Position numbers and translations under genes: made by a program. Below, in pieces: positions 23,440 to 33,075 of a stretch of 64,000 nt of DNA. The stretch is taken from assembly GCA_039566865.1 (NCBI GenBank), contig CM076948.1, positions 15,387,001 through 15,451,000 of the forward strand, in the 5' to 3' direction. The notes beneath the pieces were generated by a model that was given only the letters and a program-made list of their open reading frames with translations, had not been told where the DNA came from and did not search any database. Numbering within the stretch: the first letter of the stretch is position 1; each line of letters starts with the position of its first letter. This stretch comes from Aurelia coerulea (Eukaryota; Cnidaria; Scyphozoa; Semaeostomeae; Ulmaridae).

Positions 23440-24090
23440 TTAATATTTTGTTTTGTTCTTTTTTTGTTTTAAGAAAGAAAACATTTAATTAAACGATGTT
23501 TTTCTATGCAGTAAAGCTAAAATGAGACGAAAGAAAAAACTAATGTCTATAGTAATGTTTCCAAGAATGGTTGCTGCAGTACTAATATAGTGCTAAAAAG
23601 AAGGTACTGGCAGAAATAAAGTTTTAAAGGACAATGAGTGCAATACTCTTTTTGATATCAATTGTAGCTACTAAAGTACGTTAATCCAAATTTTTTTTGT
23701 TTATGTTTCGTTTTCTTTAAGAAAATAAACATTTAATTATTCGGTGTTTGTTTATTCAGTAAGGCTAAAATTAGAGTAAAGAAAAAACTAATGTATATAG
23801 TTATGTTTCCAAGAATGGTTGCTGCAGCACTAATATAGTGCTATAAAAGAACTAGACGGCAGAACTAAAGTTTTAAAGAACGATAAGTGCAATATTGTTT
23901 ATAACATAAATTGTAGCTACTAAAGTACATTAATTTACAGTTTTTGTGTTGATATTTTGTTTAGATAGAAAATAAATATTTAATTGAACGATGTTTGTTT
24001 ATGCAGTAAAGCTAAAATCAGACTAAAGAAAAAACTATTGTCTATAGTAATGTTTCCAAGAATGGTTGCTGCAGCACTAATATAGTGCTA
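23440..24090 (+). repeat. Satellite array A, segment 4 (array end)
   Basis: The last monomers of array A. The array stops abruptly right after the hairpin (TATAGTGCTA at 24082-24091) and abuts a dispersed repeat starting TAATACACCCC. Confidence 0.95.
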
Positions 24091-24276
24091 TAATACACCC
24101 CTTTACGTTAGTAAAGGGATGTTAACACCAAGGCTGACATTATGATTTTCAAGCCCTCACCCCCCTCGTGCCCATGCCTCCATCCTGTCACAAAGCGTGC
24201 TCTCCCTCTCAAGAAGTCTTCCGTTCAGAAGCTAAATTTCAAGTTACAAGGTTTCTTTCAAGTTGAGCAATTCTCC
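24091..24276 (+). repeat. Dispersed 185-bp repeat, copy 1
   Basis: Begins TAATACACCCCTTTACGTTA and includes an 8-bp-stem hairpin (CCCTTTAC-GTTA-GTAAAGGG). It matches 31751-31933 closely up to GAGCAATTCTCC and then diverges. No known family is recognised. Confidence 0.85.
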
Positions 24277-25117
24277 AGCCGTGTCATCTTATTTCCACTT
24301 GATAAAGTTGTCGACCAGAACAAAGTCCATGGCAAGAACTGTGAACTTGAAGAGAGGATTGACTGGCATGTGATAAACTAATGGCAACAATAATGGAACA
24401 ATACGAATATTCAAAGGCGAAGCGATCGGATATGGCCTAAGAACGGAGAAGGGAAGTAATCGTGTCTTCATAATTGCGTCGTAGCAGACTATTTAGTGAG
24501 TGTATCTACAAGGTACAAGAAGGAAATGAGACTGAATCAAATCTAAAGTTTGCTTGGAGTATTCTGCTAGCATGTATTTGTGCCAGAAAAGGTCAGTTGC
24601 ACGAGAAAAGTTTCACCAAGTTGTAGCTCACAATTTGAAGCTCAATCACAAGCCAACAGGTCCTCTAGCTTCACTCCCAGGCAACAAGGAGTGGTATTCC
24701 AGACCACAGATACTTTCAACTGAAGCTGCACACCATCTTATACACAGAGGAATTGGATGGCATTGCAGTTTATTGTCTTGCTGTGCTGGTAGTCTGCATT
24801 TCATTATCGAATTGGGCAAAACAAGGCAAGATACAAAATGTTGCGAATCACTAACATTCAATGGAGCTGAAAGCAAGTTAGAACATCCAAACATTAGATC
24901 CATTTATCAAGCAGAAAGAAGGAAATACAGACAGCAGCTGATCAGGTGCTAATTACTGGTAGTTTGGATCATTGTCAGTACAGCATGCCGATGGTAAAGA
25001 ACATATGTAACTTTTTACGAGTGGGGCAGTTCTCACTGTTGGTTTTATTTATCCAAGGGGAACCCCCCATGGTCCATGGTTTCGAACTGTTTCATTGAAA
25101 AGAGTTGTTTTGTAATA
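24277..25117. other. Unassigned region with one unrecognised open frame
   Basis: An open frame of 132 codons from 24554 to 24952 (plus) is the longest here. It contains LKLNHKPTGPLASLPG and a Cys-rich middle, without any motif I know. No neighbour supports it being a gene, and it may be chance or an exon-like remnant. From about 25055 the sequence joins the ATCCAAGGGGAAAC minisatellite family. Confidence 0.35.
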
Positions 25118-25125
25118 TCCAAGGG

Positions 25126-25432
25126 CAGGGCCGTCGAGAGATGGGCCGGGCCCCAGGGCTAGGATAGGAAGTGGGCCCCCGGCGCCGAAGGCGCCGGAAA
25201 ATTTTTCCGACCACGCCATTTTATCCTTTAGCCACGCCCTCCTGTACACTGTTAAAACGCTGCTTTTAGATTTTATTTAGAATCTCAATCGGCTAACGGG
25301 CCTGAAATCGTTCCCGAAAGAAAACTACAACAAAGAAAAGATACATACCTTATTTCTTGCGGGCCCCCAAAGGCCCCGGGCCCCCTGGTAACTACCCTGG
25401 CTACCCCCCCCCCCCCCCTCTCGACGGTCCTG
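25126..25432. mobile_element. hAT-type MITE
   Basis: 307 bp with inverted ends CAGGGCCGTCGAGAG and CTCTCGACGGTCCTG, flanked by the 8-bp duplication TCCAAGGG (25118-25125 and 25433-25440). It has no coding capacity, a GC-rich interior with CGGCGCCGAAGGCGCCG, and a long C run near the right end. End sequence and 8-bp duplication fit hAT. Confidence 0.9.
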
Positions 25433-25807
25433 TCCAAGGGAAAACCTATCCTTGTTGGATCATGGTTGAGATGAGAATGGTCATGAAAATATACCGGGTG
25501 TCTCAGAAAAAAGTACCCCCTTCTGACTGGCAATAGGAACCAAGCAATAAGTTATCATTGCTCCCCGACTTCACAGCTAAATGTATCAATGTTAAACTTA
25601 GATGCACGAGCCTTGCATTTAGAAATCGTCCACCAAACACCGGAGATACAGGTTCGAAAAGTCAAAATTTACAGTGCACCCAAAACCAGAGGTTTTGAAA
25701 AAGGGCCTAGTCATGATTTGTATCGTGGACATTTTCCAAAGTACCTGTAGACTTCAAGTGTCCGTGTTTTGCTTTTGAAAAGAATAAAAGAGGCATGGAC
25801 ATGGCGC

Positions 25808-27985
25808 TATGTATGTATGTATGTAAAATTTTGCCATACAAAGTAAAAATTGAAAAAGTAATAAAGGAAAGAAAGGCTATTTACATGTATAAAATGGTAA
25901 TAAAAACTAAAGATCTAGTATAAAAATACCCCTAGTTTAAAATGGCAGGGATAGCATTAAAAGGTCAGTGCAACCTTGTTTCCATAATGGTCCCTCCAGG
26001 GGTATTATAGAAAAGAAAAGTTTTCATGAAAAAAAAAGAGACGCTCATAAGAAAGTGTAACAGCCTGTTGGGCTTGTTATTTACGCAGTTTTTAGAAATT
26101 TAATAATATATATAGGGACTGTTTTCTTGATTTTGGAGGTCTTTAAAGAAATTGTCCTTTATCTTATGTTTGAAACTGTTAACGTTTTTAGCAGACTTTA
26201 GGTCAGAGTGTAGATTGTTCCAGATCTTAGGTCCTAGGTAAGATAGACCACTTTGCCCTATGTTGCTCTTTCGGAATGGTTGATTTAATTTGTTTTTAGA
26301 CCTTCGAGTATTCCGACTCTGGCCAGCTGGTAAGAACATCTCCGACATATAGGATGGGGCTGAATTATCGAAAAATTTGTAAACGTTTGTAGCAGTACAT
26401 TGTTTAAACCTCTCTTTAGTAGGGAGCCAATTTATATTTTTAAATTCTTTGATTCCTATGTGTGCTCTGTTATTCATACTTAAGCAAAACCTGATACATT
26501 TATTTTGAGCTGTTTGAATTTTTTTGGTTAGCCTTTTATTAATCAATGGAAACCAAGCACTGCATGCATAGTCAAAGTGGGGCTGGATTAGAGCATTTGC
26601 TAGTAACCTACGAAGAGAGAAGTCAAGAAAATTTTGCTTTCTATAGAGGAACCTTAGCCTGCCATTTATTTTGCCCAGGGTCCTGGTAGCCATTGATTCA
26701 CCAGACAGGTTTCCATCAAGAATACAGCCCAGATAGGTCACTGAGGTGTGCTGTTTAATCCTGATGTCACCCCTTCTGATGTCCAGATTTTGATTGTCGG
26801 TTCTCATTTTTGCTCTGCCAAAAAGTATAGACTTTGTTTTGTCCTCTCCAAAATGAATGCTTAGTTTGTTATCAACGAACCAATCACAGAGGGAATTAAA
26901 ATTCTTATTTAGTTGCTTTTCTATTTCATTGACGCTATTGTCACTGAATACAAGGCAGGAGTCATCTGCATATAAAAGAAGGTCACAGTCAACTGCCTGA
27001 GGCATATAATTGACATACAAGAGGAAAATTAGTGGGCCAAGAATAGAACCTTGCGGGACTCCACATGATAGTTCCCCAGGTGACGAGATCTCCTTCCCTA
27101 TATTTACGAAAAAAGTTCGGTTTTTTAGATATGATCTAAACCAAAAAATAACTGAATCGGCAAAGCCTATGTGTTTCATTTTTTCAAGAAAAATTTCGTG
27201 GTCGATTGTGTCAAACGCTTTTTGTAAGTCAATTAATATCATGCCGTTAAACTTCCCGTTTTCAAACCCTTGTATGATTTTATCACTTAGATACGATAGG
27301 CATGTGTCTGTTGAGTGGAAAGGACGAAAACCAGACTGGTATTGATAGAGAATCTTATTTGTATCCAAGTATTGTTGTATCTGCTCGTGGACAATTTGTT
27401 CAATAACTTTGGAGATCTGAGGCAAGAGTGAGATTGGCCTGTAATTTTTTGGTTCATCTTTCTTGCCCTTTTTAAAAAGTGGTTTCAATTTAGCTTGCTT
27501 GCAATCGTCTGGGAAACGAGCTAGAGAGATGGAGAGATTGCATAGCTCCTTGACTGGTTTTGCCAGTATTGGTGCACCGTCCTTAAGGAATTTTCCTGCG
27601 AGATTATCAGGCCCTGCTGCTTTTGCGGGATTTATTTTCTCTAAGAATTTGAGAACATGTTCATCAGTTGTATGATGTAGTGTGAATTTGTTCTTCCCTG
27701 GGTTGAGGTGTTGGTAGTATTGTTTGACACTTTCTGACCCAAATATTTTGGGTGGATTTGGTAGCTTATTTACAAGTTCTTTAGCCAAATTTGAAAAGAA
27801 ATTTTTGAAAATGTTTGAATTAATTTTGTCATCAAAGCAATGCTCGCCATCATTTTTTAGGCATATTTTGGAGGGTTTGTCTTGTTTAGAAGGAAGTCCT
27901 AGTGATTTCAGGCTTTTCCATAGTTCTTTTGGCTTGCCAATATTTTCATTTAGTTTCCCAACCACACAAGTTTTCTTTCGCTGAC
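25808..27985 (-). mobile_element. 5'-truncated CR1/L2-like LINE nested in the TA element
   Basis: On the minus strand the LINE runs from a truncated start near 27985 to a (CATA)n-like tail at about 25808-25822, the short microsatellite end typical of CR1/L2 LINEs. It carries most of an ORF2 with an uninterrupted RT, then roughly 290 bp of 3' region. The endonuclease domain is absent. Confidence 0.8.
26100..27985 (-). pseudogene. LINE ORF2: reverse transcriptase, N-terminally truncated
   Basis: An open frame of about 630 codons; the formal first 18 codons (to 28040) belong to the flanking element, not the LINE. It shows the RT blocks AKAAGPDNLAGKFLKDG, KLKPLFKKG, NYRPISLLPQISKVIE, YQSGFRPFHST, ILIDLQKAFDTIDH, GVPQGSILGPLIF, and the catalytic LLLYADDSCLVF. 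The thumb and C-terminal region follows (TYLGCILDG, FDYACSAW, ARIGF-like CIRFC) and it ends YIYY. RT would copy LINE RNA by target-primed synthesis. The apurinic endonuclease and ORF1 are missing, so this copy is not autonomous, but the RT itself is unbroken, suggesting a fairly young insertion. Confidence 0.9.
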
Positions 27986-28461
27986 TAAACAAATATAGTA
28001 AAAATTTCGTAAGAGTGATAAAGTCGTGCCACATCTCCAAAATAAGCGTGCATATGCTCCTTTTCCCCTTCTTTAATACAAAACACTTGGGATCGAATGC
28101 AATGCAAGAACCGTTTCCTCAAAAGAAAAGTCACTTCAAGAACAATTGCAGTAATTAAAAGTATAAATCTTTTCAAAAATAAAAAGCAAAGGTCAAAGTC
28201 GAAAATTCGTTTGCAAAATGCCTGTTTGTTGTCAAATTATGGTTAGGCCATTTCTCAAAACCTCTGGTTTCAGGTGCACTCCAAATTTTGACCTTGTGAA
28301 CTCATATATCCGGTGTTTGATGATCGATTTCCAAATGCAAGATATGTGCATCTAAGTTGAAGACCAACACATGTAGCCATTAATTCAAAAAGGCCCCAAA
28401 TATTATCGTTTTGTTGCCTTGTTGTGTCAAAAGGGAGTACTTTTTTTTGAGATACCCGGTA

Positions 28462-28530
28462 TGTGAAATAACCGAAAAATGAAATTGAAATGAGTTGTGT
28501 TGTTAGATATCCAAGAGGAAACCTATCAGT
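28462..28530. repeat. Minisatellite unit continuing past the TA element
   Basis: GTGAAATAACCGAAAAATGA and ATATCCAAGAGGAAACC match the units at 30.0-30.8 kb and continue the half-unit ending at 25491. Confidence 0.7.
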
Positions 28531-28689
28531 CAGGCCAGTAGGAAGCGGGGGGGGGGGCAGGGGGGCTCAAGCCCAACCAATAATTTTGAAAACAATGGTG
28601 CTACGTCACACAAATTAATTAGATGTATTGTTCTCTATTGTTTTAAGAACAATTTTCCCGCCAATCAAAAGCTTCTTCCTACGGCCCTG
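28531..28689. mobile_element. Probable hAT-type MITE, short and degraded
   Basis: 159 bp with ends CAGGCCAGTAGGAAG and CTTCCTACGGCCCTG. The 8-bp flanks CTATCAGT and ACAACAGT agree at only 5 positions, so the duplication is uncertain. A run of G near the left end resembles the other MITEs here. Confidence 0.5.
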
Positions 28690-28820
28690 ACAACAGTCTG
28701 TTATTAAATCGTGTCTTCGACACCTTCGTCACTGCTTTCGTCAAACTCATTTCGCATGCTATTTCTTCCTCCTTCCATTACTTGCTCTGCACCGCCTTCA
28801 GATCTTCTGCTGTCGTCATT

Positions 28821-29226
28821 CAGCGGCGTGGCCAGGGTAGATCAAGTGGGGGGGTGTCGAAATAAGGGGGTTTGGGGGCGAAGCCCCAGGAAAAATTTTG
28901 GGGCCACGCCCTTTACTTTGGCTTAGGATGCATCTCCCAATATCATGCTTGCCATTGCGACAAGAAAACTTTGATAGTTTTGCGACAGTTATCCTATGAA
29001 TCAAAGCACCAGGAAAATTTTTGAAGAAAGGTCCTTTTGGCTTAGCATGCATCTCCAAATATCATGCTTGCCAGTACTAAAATGGAAGATTTGACATTCT
29101 CGGAAAATTCTTACCCAGCCTATACCCAGCTATTTTATCTTCAGTTTTAAAGGAATCTCGAGAACCATCTTTCGACAAAAGTGGGGGGGGGCAATAGCCC
29201 CCATACCCCCCATAGCCACGCCAATT
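28821..29226. mobile_element. Probable hAT-type MITE with GGCGTGGCC ends
   Basis: Left end CAGCGGCGTGGCCAGGG; right end CCATAGCCACGCCAATT, inverted and partly eroded. The flanks TCGTCATT (28813-28820) and TCGTCATC (29227-29234) match at 7 of 8 positions. Inside, TTGGCTTAGSATGCATCTCC...ATATCATGCTTGCCA is directly repeated (about 28917 and 29037), and a second GGCCACGCC motif occurs at 28903, so the interior may be nested. Confidence 0.6.
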
Positions 29227-29234
29227 TCGTCATC

Positions 29235-30020
29235 TTCTTCAAAATTCAAGGAAGGGTGCCATGCTTGCAATTGTAGTTTCTTGTCTGACCATCCGCTGTC
29301 GTACAGCAGCAACATAAATGGATGCTCAGCCTCTAATAATTCTGATAAGTCGAATGACCGAAAAGTCGGAGCTGTCAGAGCAGGGATTTTTCTCTCTTTA
29401 ATTCAATGAATTCTGTTTGTAAAATGCCCTTGTTCTCCGATTTTTCGTTTATTGCGTAGAGGGTAAAACGAGAAGTCGGAGGAAAATCTCCTGCCAAATC
29501 TTAGAGCGACACTGCTATAGGAAGTATCAAAAGCTCTCTAAGAACAAGGGCATTTTATAAACAGATTTCACTGTATTGGCTGTGTATAAGAAGGCTGAAG
29601 GCTCTGTCTCTTTTGACATCTCATATTCAGTTTTATTTTCAAGATGTTTAAAATAGTTTCATGTTCATAACCAATTTGGTGAGTAGCCTAGCCGCGAGCC
29701 TAGCGGCGTATACAGTTCCCGTTCGGTGACTGAAGTTAGCCTCGGTCGAGTGAGGTCAAACACTGGATGGGGGGAGAGGCGTGACCTCTTGGAGGCCTGG
29801 CCCCGCAACTCACCTCGCCATCCTTCGGAAGGAACGTTAAACTAGGGATCCAATACATCTTGACATACGTGGATGCGGCATACATAGTGGGTTCAATTTG
29901 CTTTAAGTAGCTAGAAAGAATTCCAGCCTACGCGAAATGAATTGCTGAAAATAAATAATCGCACTGTCCTCTAGAAATTGAAAACCCGTGTGACGTCTAA
30001 AACCCGAAAGCCCGTACATT
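29235..30020. other. No gene; possible SINE-like fragment
   Basis: Mostly unassigned. Within it, 29730-29842 (GCCTCGGTCGAGTGAGG, CACTGGATGGGG, CCATCCTTCGGAAGGAACG then TTAAAC) resembles a conserved block widely dispersed in marine invertebrate genomes, probably SINE-derived. That assignment is from memory of the pattern and is weak. Confidence 0.3.
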
Positions 30021-30785
30021 TTAATTCCTCCTATCCTTGGACCACGGTTGAGATGAAAATGGTCATGGAAATATATGCGATATAACCGAAAAATGAAATT
30101 GAAAAGAGTTGTGTTGTGATATGAAAATATATGCGAAATAACCGAAAAATGAGAAAAAGAAGAGTTGTGTTGTGATATGAAAATATATGCGAAATAACCG
30201 AAAAATGAAATTAAAAAGAGTTGCATTGTTAGATATCCAAGGGGAAACCTATCCTTGGACCACGGTTGAGATGAAGTGGTCATGAAAATATATCCGTAAT
30301 AACCGAAAAATGAAATTGAGAAGAGTTGCATTGTTAGATATCCAAGGGGAAGCCTATCCTTGGATCACAGTTAACATGGAAATGAATTTAAAAATAGACG
30401 TGAAATAAATGAAATGTATAGAGGTCTTTTTAGATATCCAAGGGGAAATATATCCTTGTATTACGGTGTAAAGTTGTGTTCTTAGGTATCCATAAGGAAA
30501 CCCATCTTTGGTTCACGGTTTACTGGGGTAAGCCCATCCTCAGTTCACAGTTTAGAATTGGTTTATTAGATGAAACCTAATAATTCCCTTGGATCATGGT
30601 ATGGGTATTGAGTGGTGTTCCTAGGTATCCAAGGAGAAACCCATCTTTGGTTCACAGTTTCCTAGGGTAAGCCCATCTTCAGTTCACAGTTTAGAGTTGG
30701 TTTGTTAAATATCCAAGGGCAAACATAAGCATTGTGTTGTATAATATCCAAGTGGAAACCCATCTTTGGTTCACGGTTTCCAGGT
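30021..30785. repeat. Minisatellite of ATCCAAGGGGAAAC units
   Basis: Imperfect tandem units of roughly 60-110 bp. They are built from TATCCAAGGGGAAACCTATC, CTTGGACCACGGTTGAGATG and GAAATAACCGAAAAATGAAA. Units become more diverged after 30400 (CCATCTTTGGTTCACGGTTT). The same units flank the hAT element at 25126 and the TA element at 25494, so one original minisatellite was split by several insertions. Confidence 0.8.
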
Positions 30786-30789
30786 TGGA

Positions 30790-31330
30790 TTATGGTTGGG
30801 GTTGTTTTTTCATGCAAACCGTTTCTGAATTAGCCAAATTACTTTCCTCTAAAGTACCAGTATTCACGGAACCGCCAATGCTCTAACCTTGCTGCTTGTG
30901 TCAGGTATCCAGGTCCCATGAACAACTTCCTCCTCTCTGCTAACATGAGGGCGGCAACAGTAAGACAAAGACCACCATAGCGGCACCCTGAACAGAAACT
31001 GTAGTGTCACAAGAGTCTACAACCTATAATGGAGCCAACAAACAACCATACAAGTAGAAATTCTGATGCAGCAAATCATTCCTCGTCATGCCTTGTATCA
31101 TTGGTCAAATTACACTTGTCACCAATACTTAGAATTCCCTTATCAGCACAGCAATGTTTAGGGACCCCAACCAGTGGGCCAGTTCCTTGCGGAACTGGTG
31201 GGGCGTTGGTCCGATCAAGGGCTCAGTGTGGTAGCTTGGGCGTACTTTGGCAGTTAGGCCGCTCTATGTAGCGCGGCGGTTCTGTTTATTGTTGTTCCTT
31301 ATATATTTATATATAATATGTTTACAGAAT
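30790..31330. other. No recognisable gene
   Basis: Unassigned. A perfect 8-bp hairpin CCAGTTCC-TTGC-GGAACTGG is at about 31180-31199, of unknown meaning. Confidence 0.4.
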
Positions 31331-31334
31331 GCAA

Positions 31335-31615
31335 GAATGTGTCAGAAGTTGAAAGAGTTAAAGGAAATGAATGTGTGAGAAGTGATATTTCTTACAGTAT
31401 TTTACATTTGGCAAACTGTTGTTTCTTTCATGTTTCAGAAAGTTGAAAGAGTTAATGGAAATGAATGTGTGAGAAATGATATTTCCTACAGTATTTCACA
31501 TTTTGGCAAACTGTTGCTTCGTTCATGTTTCAGAAAGTTGAAAGAGTTAATGGAAATGTATGTGTGAGAAGTGATATTGATTGTAGTATTTTATATTTGG
31601 AAATCTGTTGTTCAG
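31335..31615 (+). repeat. 95-bp tandem repeat, about 3 copies
   Basis: GTTGAAAGAGTTAAWGGAAA recurs at 31348, 31442 and 31537, with GTGTGAGAARTGATATT following in each copy. Open frames here are repeat shadows. Confidence 0.85.
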
Positions 31616-31750
31616 CAAAGATACGACCCCAAAAAGCTGCCACACTTTCCCGTTGTGTTTTCTTCGATGTCTTTCTGCCGGGGCGAGTTGCTTTGTTTGG
31701 AAAGATCCAATATGGCTGTCTCTGTTCCAGTGATTCCCGCCACGGGGCGT

Positions 31751-31933
31751 TAATACACCCCTTTACGTTAGTAAAGGGATGTTAACGCCGAGGCGGACAT
31801 TATGATTTTCAAGCCCCCCCCCTCGTGCCCATGCCTCCATCCTGTCACAAAGCGTGCTCTCCCTCTCAAGAAGTCTTCCGTTCAGAAGCTAAATTTCAAG
31901 TTACAAGGTTTCTTTCAAGTTGAGCAATTCTCC
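31751..31933 (+). repeat. Dispersed 185-bp repeat, copy 2
   Basis: Near-identical to 24091-24276, including the CCCTTTAC-GTTA-GTAAAGGG hairpin and the shared end at CAATTCTCC. Confidence 0.85.
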
Positions 31934-32005
31934 CCTCTCCCTCCCACCCAGCGGTTTTTGGTTTTTGCCCAAAAGTCACCCAGGGTCGTATCTAAGTGTT
32001 CTGGG

Positions 32006-32399
32006 TTGTGCCTGAAATGAGAAGTATTTCACATTCTGCGAAAAATATAAACGAGTTGAATGACACACTGAATAGTGATCTCGATCGGCTAAAGGAATGG
32101 TTACAAGGGAACAAACTGTCACTAAATGTCGTAAAGACACAGGCGATGGTTGTAGGTTCTCGACCAAACCTAAAAAAGATTGCTGACAATAAAGTAGAGA
32201 CCCCATCATTTGTTATTGATGGCGCTGAAATTGACATCGTTAAAAATGTAAAATATTTAGGAGTCCAACTTGATGATAGCCTCGTTTGGGATCGGAACTC
32301 GAAATTATTATGTAGCAAACTGTCTCGTGCTCTAGGATTTTTGAAATATGCCAAAAAATTCGTACCCAAGGATACCTTAATCAAAATGTATCATGGCAT
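32006..32399 (+). pseudogene. LINE reverse transcriptase C-terminal fragment interrupted by the BEL2 LTR
   Basis: The frame contains LNSDLDRLKEWLQGNKLSLN, then KTQAMVVGS, NVKYLGVQLDDSLVW and KMYHGIV, the post-catalytic segment of a CR1/jockey-like LINE RT. The YADD box upstream is missing. After KMYHGIV the coding match ends exactly where the BEL2 LTR begins (32400), so the LTR landed in this LINE. The remainder of the LINE is not found on the other side of BEL2. Confidence 0.8.
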
Positions 32400-33007
32400 T
32401 GTAGCCACGAATCTCAAAAGCATCGCTACAGGGGAATTTTCCAACTCACATCCAAAGCTCAAAACCCAAGAACCAAAGCAATAATAACCACTGGCTTTAG
32501 GCTTAAAATGATGCGGTTTGCTACAATAAATTAAACTCAAATCAACTTCAAATAGACCAAATATACGCATAAACGAAGCATAATCAAAACGAATAAGAAA
32601 CTAACGAATAATGCATACACAAGGAATAACGAAGAATACAGAATACGAAGAAATTAATACAGTAAACAGGGTCAATTATACTTACAAACTTTATTTCCTC
32701 GTAGCTATAAAGGCTCAGCAAAATCCAAAGCAAATGCCACTGCGTGCTGCCAAAGTTTCTTCGTGTCCCGGTCTTCTATCATGTTCACCTTCACTGTCTC
32801 TAGAAGCCCCGAAAGCAAGGCGCGCTTCGCTTTTATAGCTACGAGCATCGAACCGAGGCTTACAACTACACGACGTGTCACTATATTACTGAACCAAATG
32901 AACAAAACAACTATACGACGTAAACAACTTAACAGATGAAAAACAACCAAATTTAATACACAGGGGACAACGGGTCCCGTGTCCCTAGAGTACATTTGTG
33001 CGTCACA
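32400..33007 (-). repeat. BEL2 3' LTR
   Basis: 608 bp; on the minus strand it reads TGTGACGCAC...CGTGGCTACA. A TATAAAAG box (minus strand) lies at about 32830-32837. Confidence 0.93.
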
Positions 33008-33075
33008 TCCGGCCCCAAACAGTGGACCAAACGGTAACTGTTTCCTTTTCTTGATCTCAAGCACAAATATCCTTC

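Larger units (their letters stand above)
25494..28459. mobile_element. TA-flanked long-TIR element (mariner-like), split by a LINE
   Basis: The ends CCGGGTGTCTCAGAAAAAAG and CTTTTTTTTGAGATACCCGG are inverted and flanked by TA (25492-25493 and 28460-28461). The sequence outside the element rejoins into an intact minisatellite unit. The inverted similarity continues inwards about 230 bp (for example CTTAGATGCAC, AACACCGGA and AACCAGAGGTTTTGA on both arms). Everything from about 25808 to 27985 is a nested LINE. No transposase is visible, so it was probably a long-TIR MITE of roughly 790 bp. Superfamily is inferred from the TA duplication only. Confidence 0.75.

Noticed and set aside
3776..24090. 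Regularly spaced direct repeats as a CRISPR-like array
   Set aside because: The whole 248-bp unit is conserved, not short repeats with unique spacers, and the context is animal retroelements.
24142..24381. 79-codon frame shared in part with 31802-32020
   Set aside because: The shared part is simply the dispersed 185-bp repeat; the frames diverge where the repeat ends.
31180..31199. CCAGTTCC-TTGC-GGAACTGG as a transcription terminator
   Set aside because: It has no T-run or neighbouring gene and the genome is eukaryotic, so a rho-independent terminator reading is not justified.
32611..32838. 75-codon frame repeated at 43294-43521
   Set aside because: It is BEL2 LTR sequence on the strand opposite to transcription; duplication reflects the two LTRs only.
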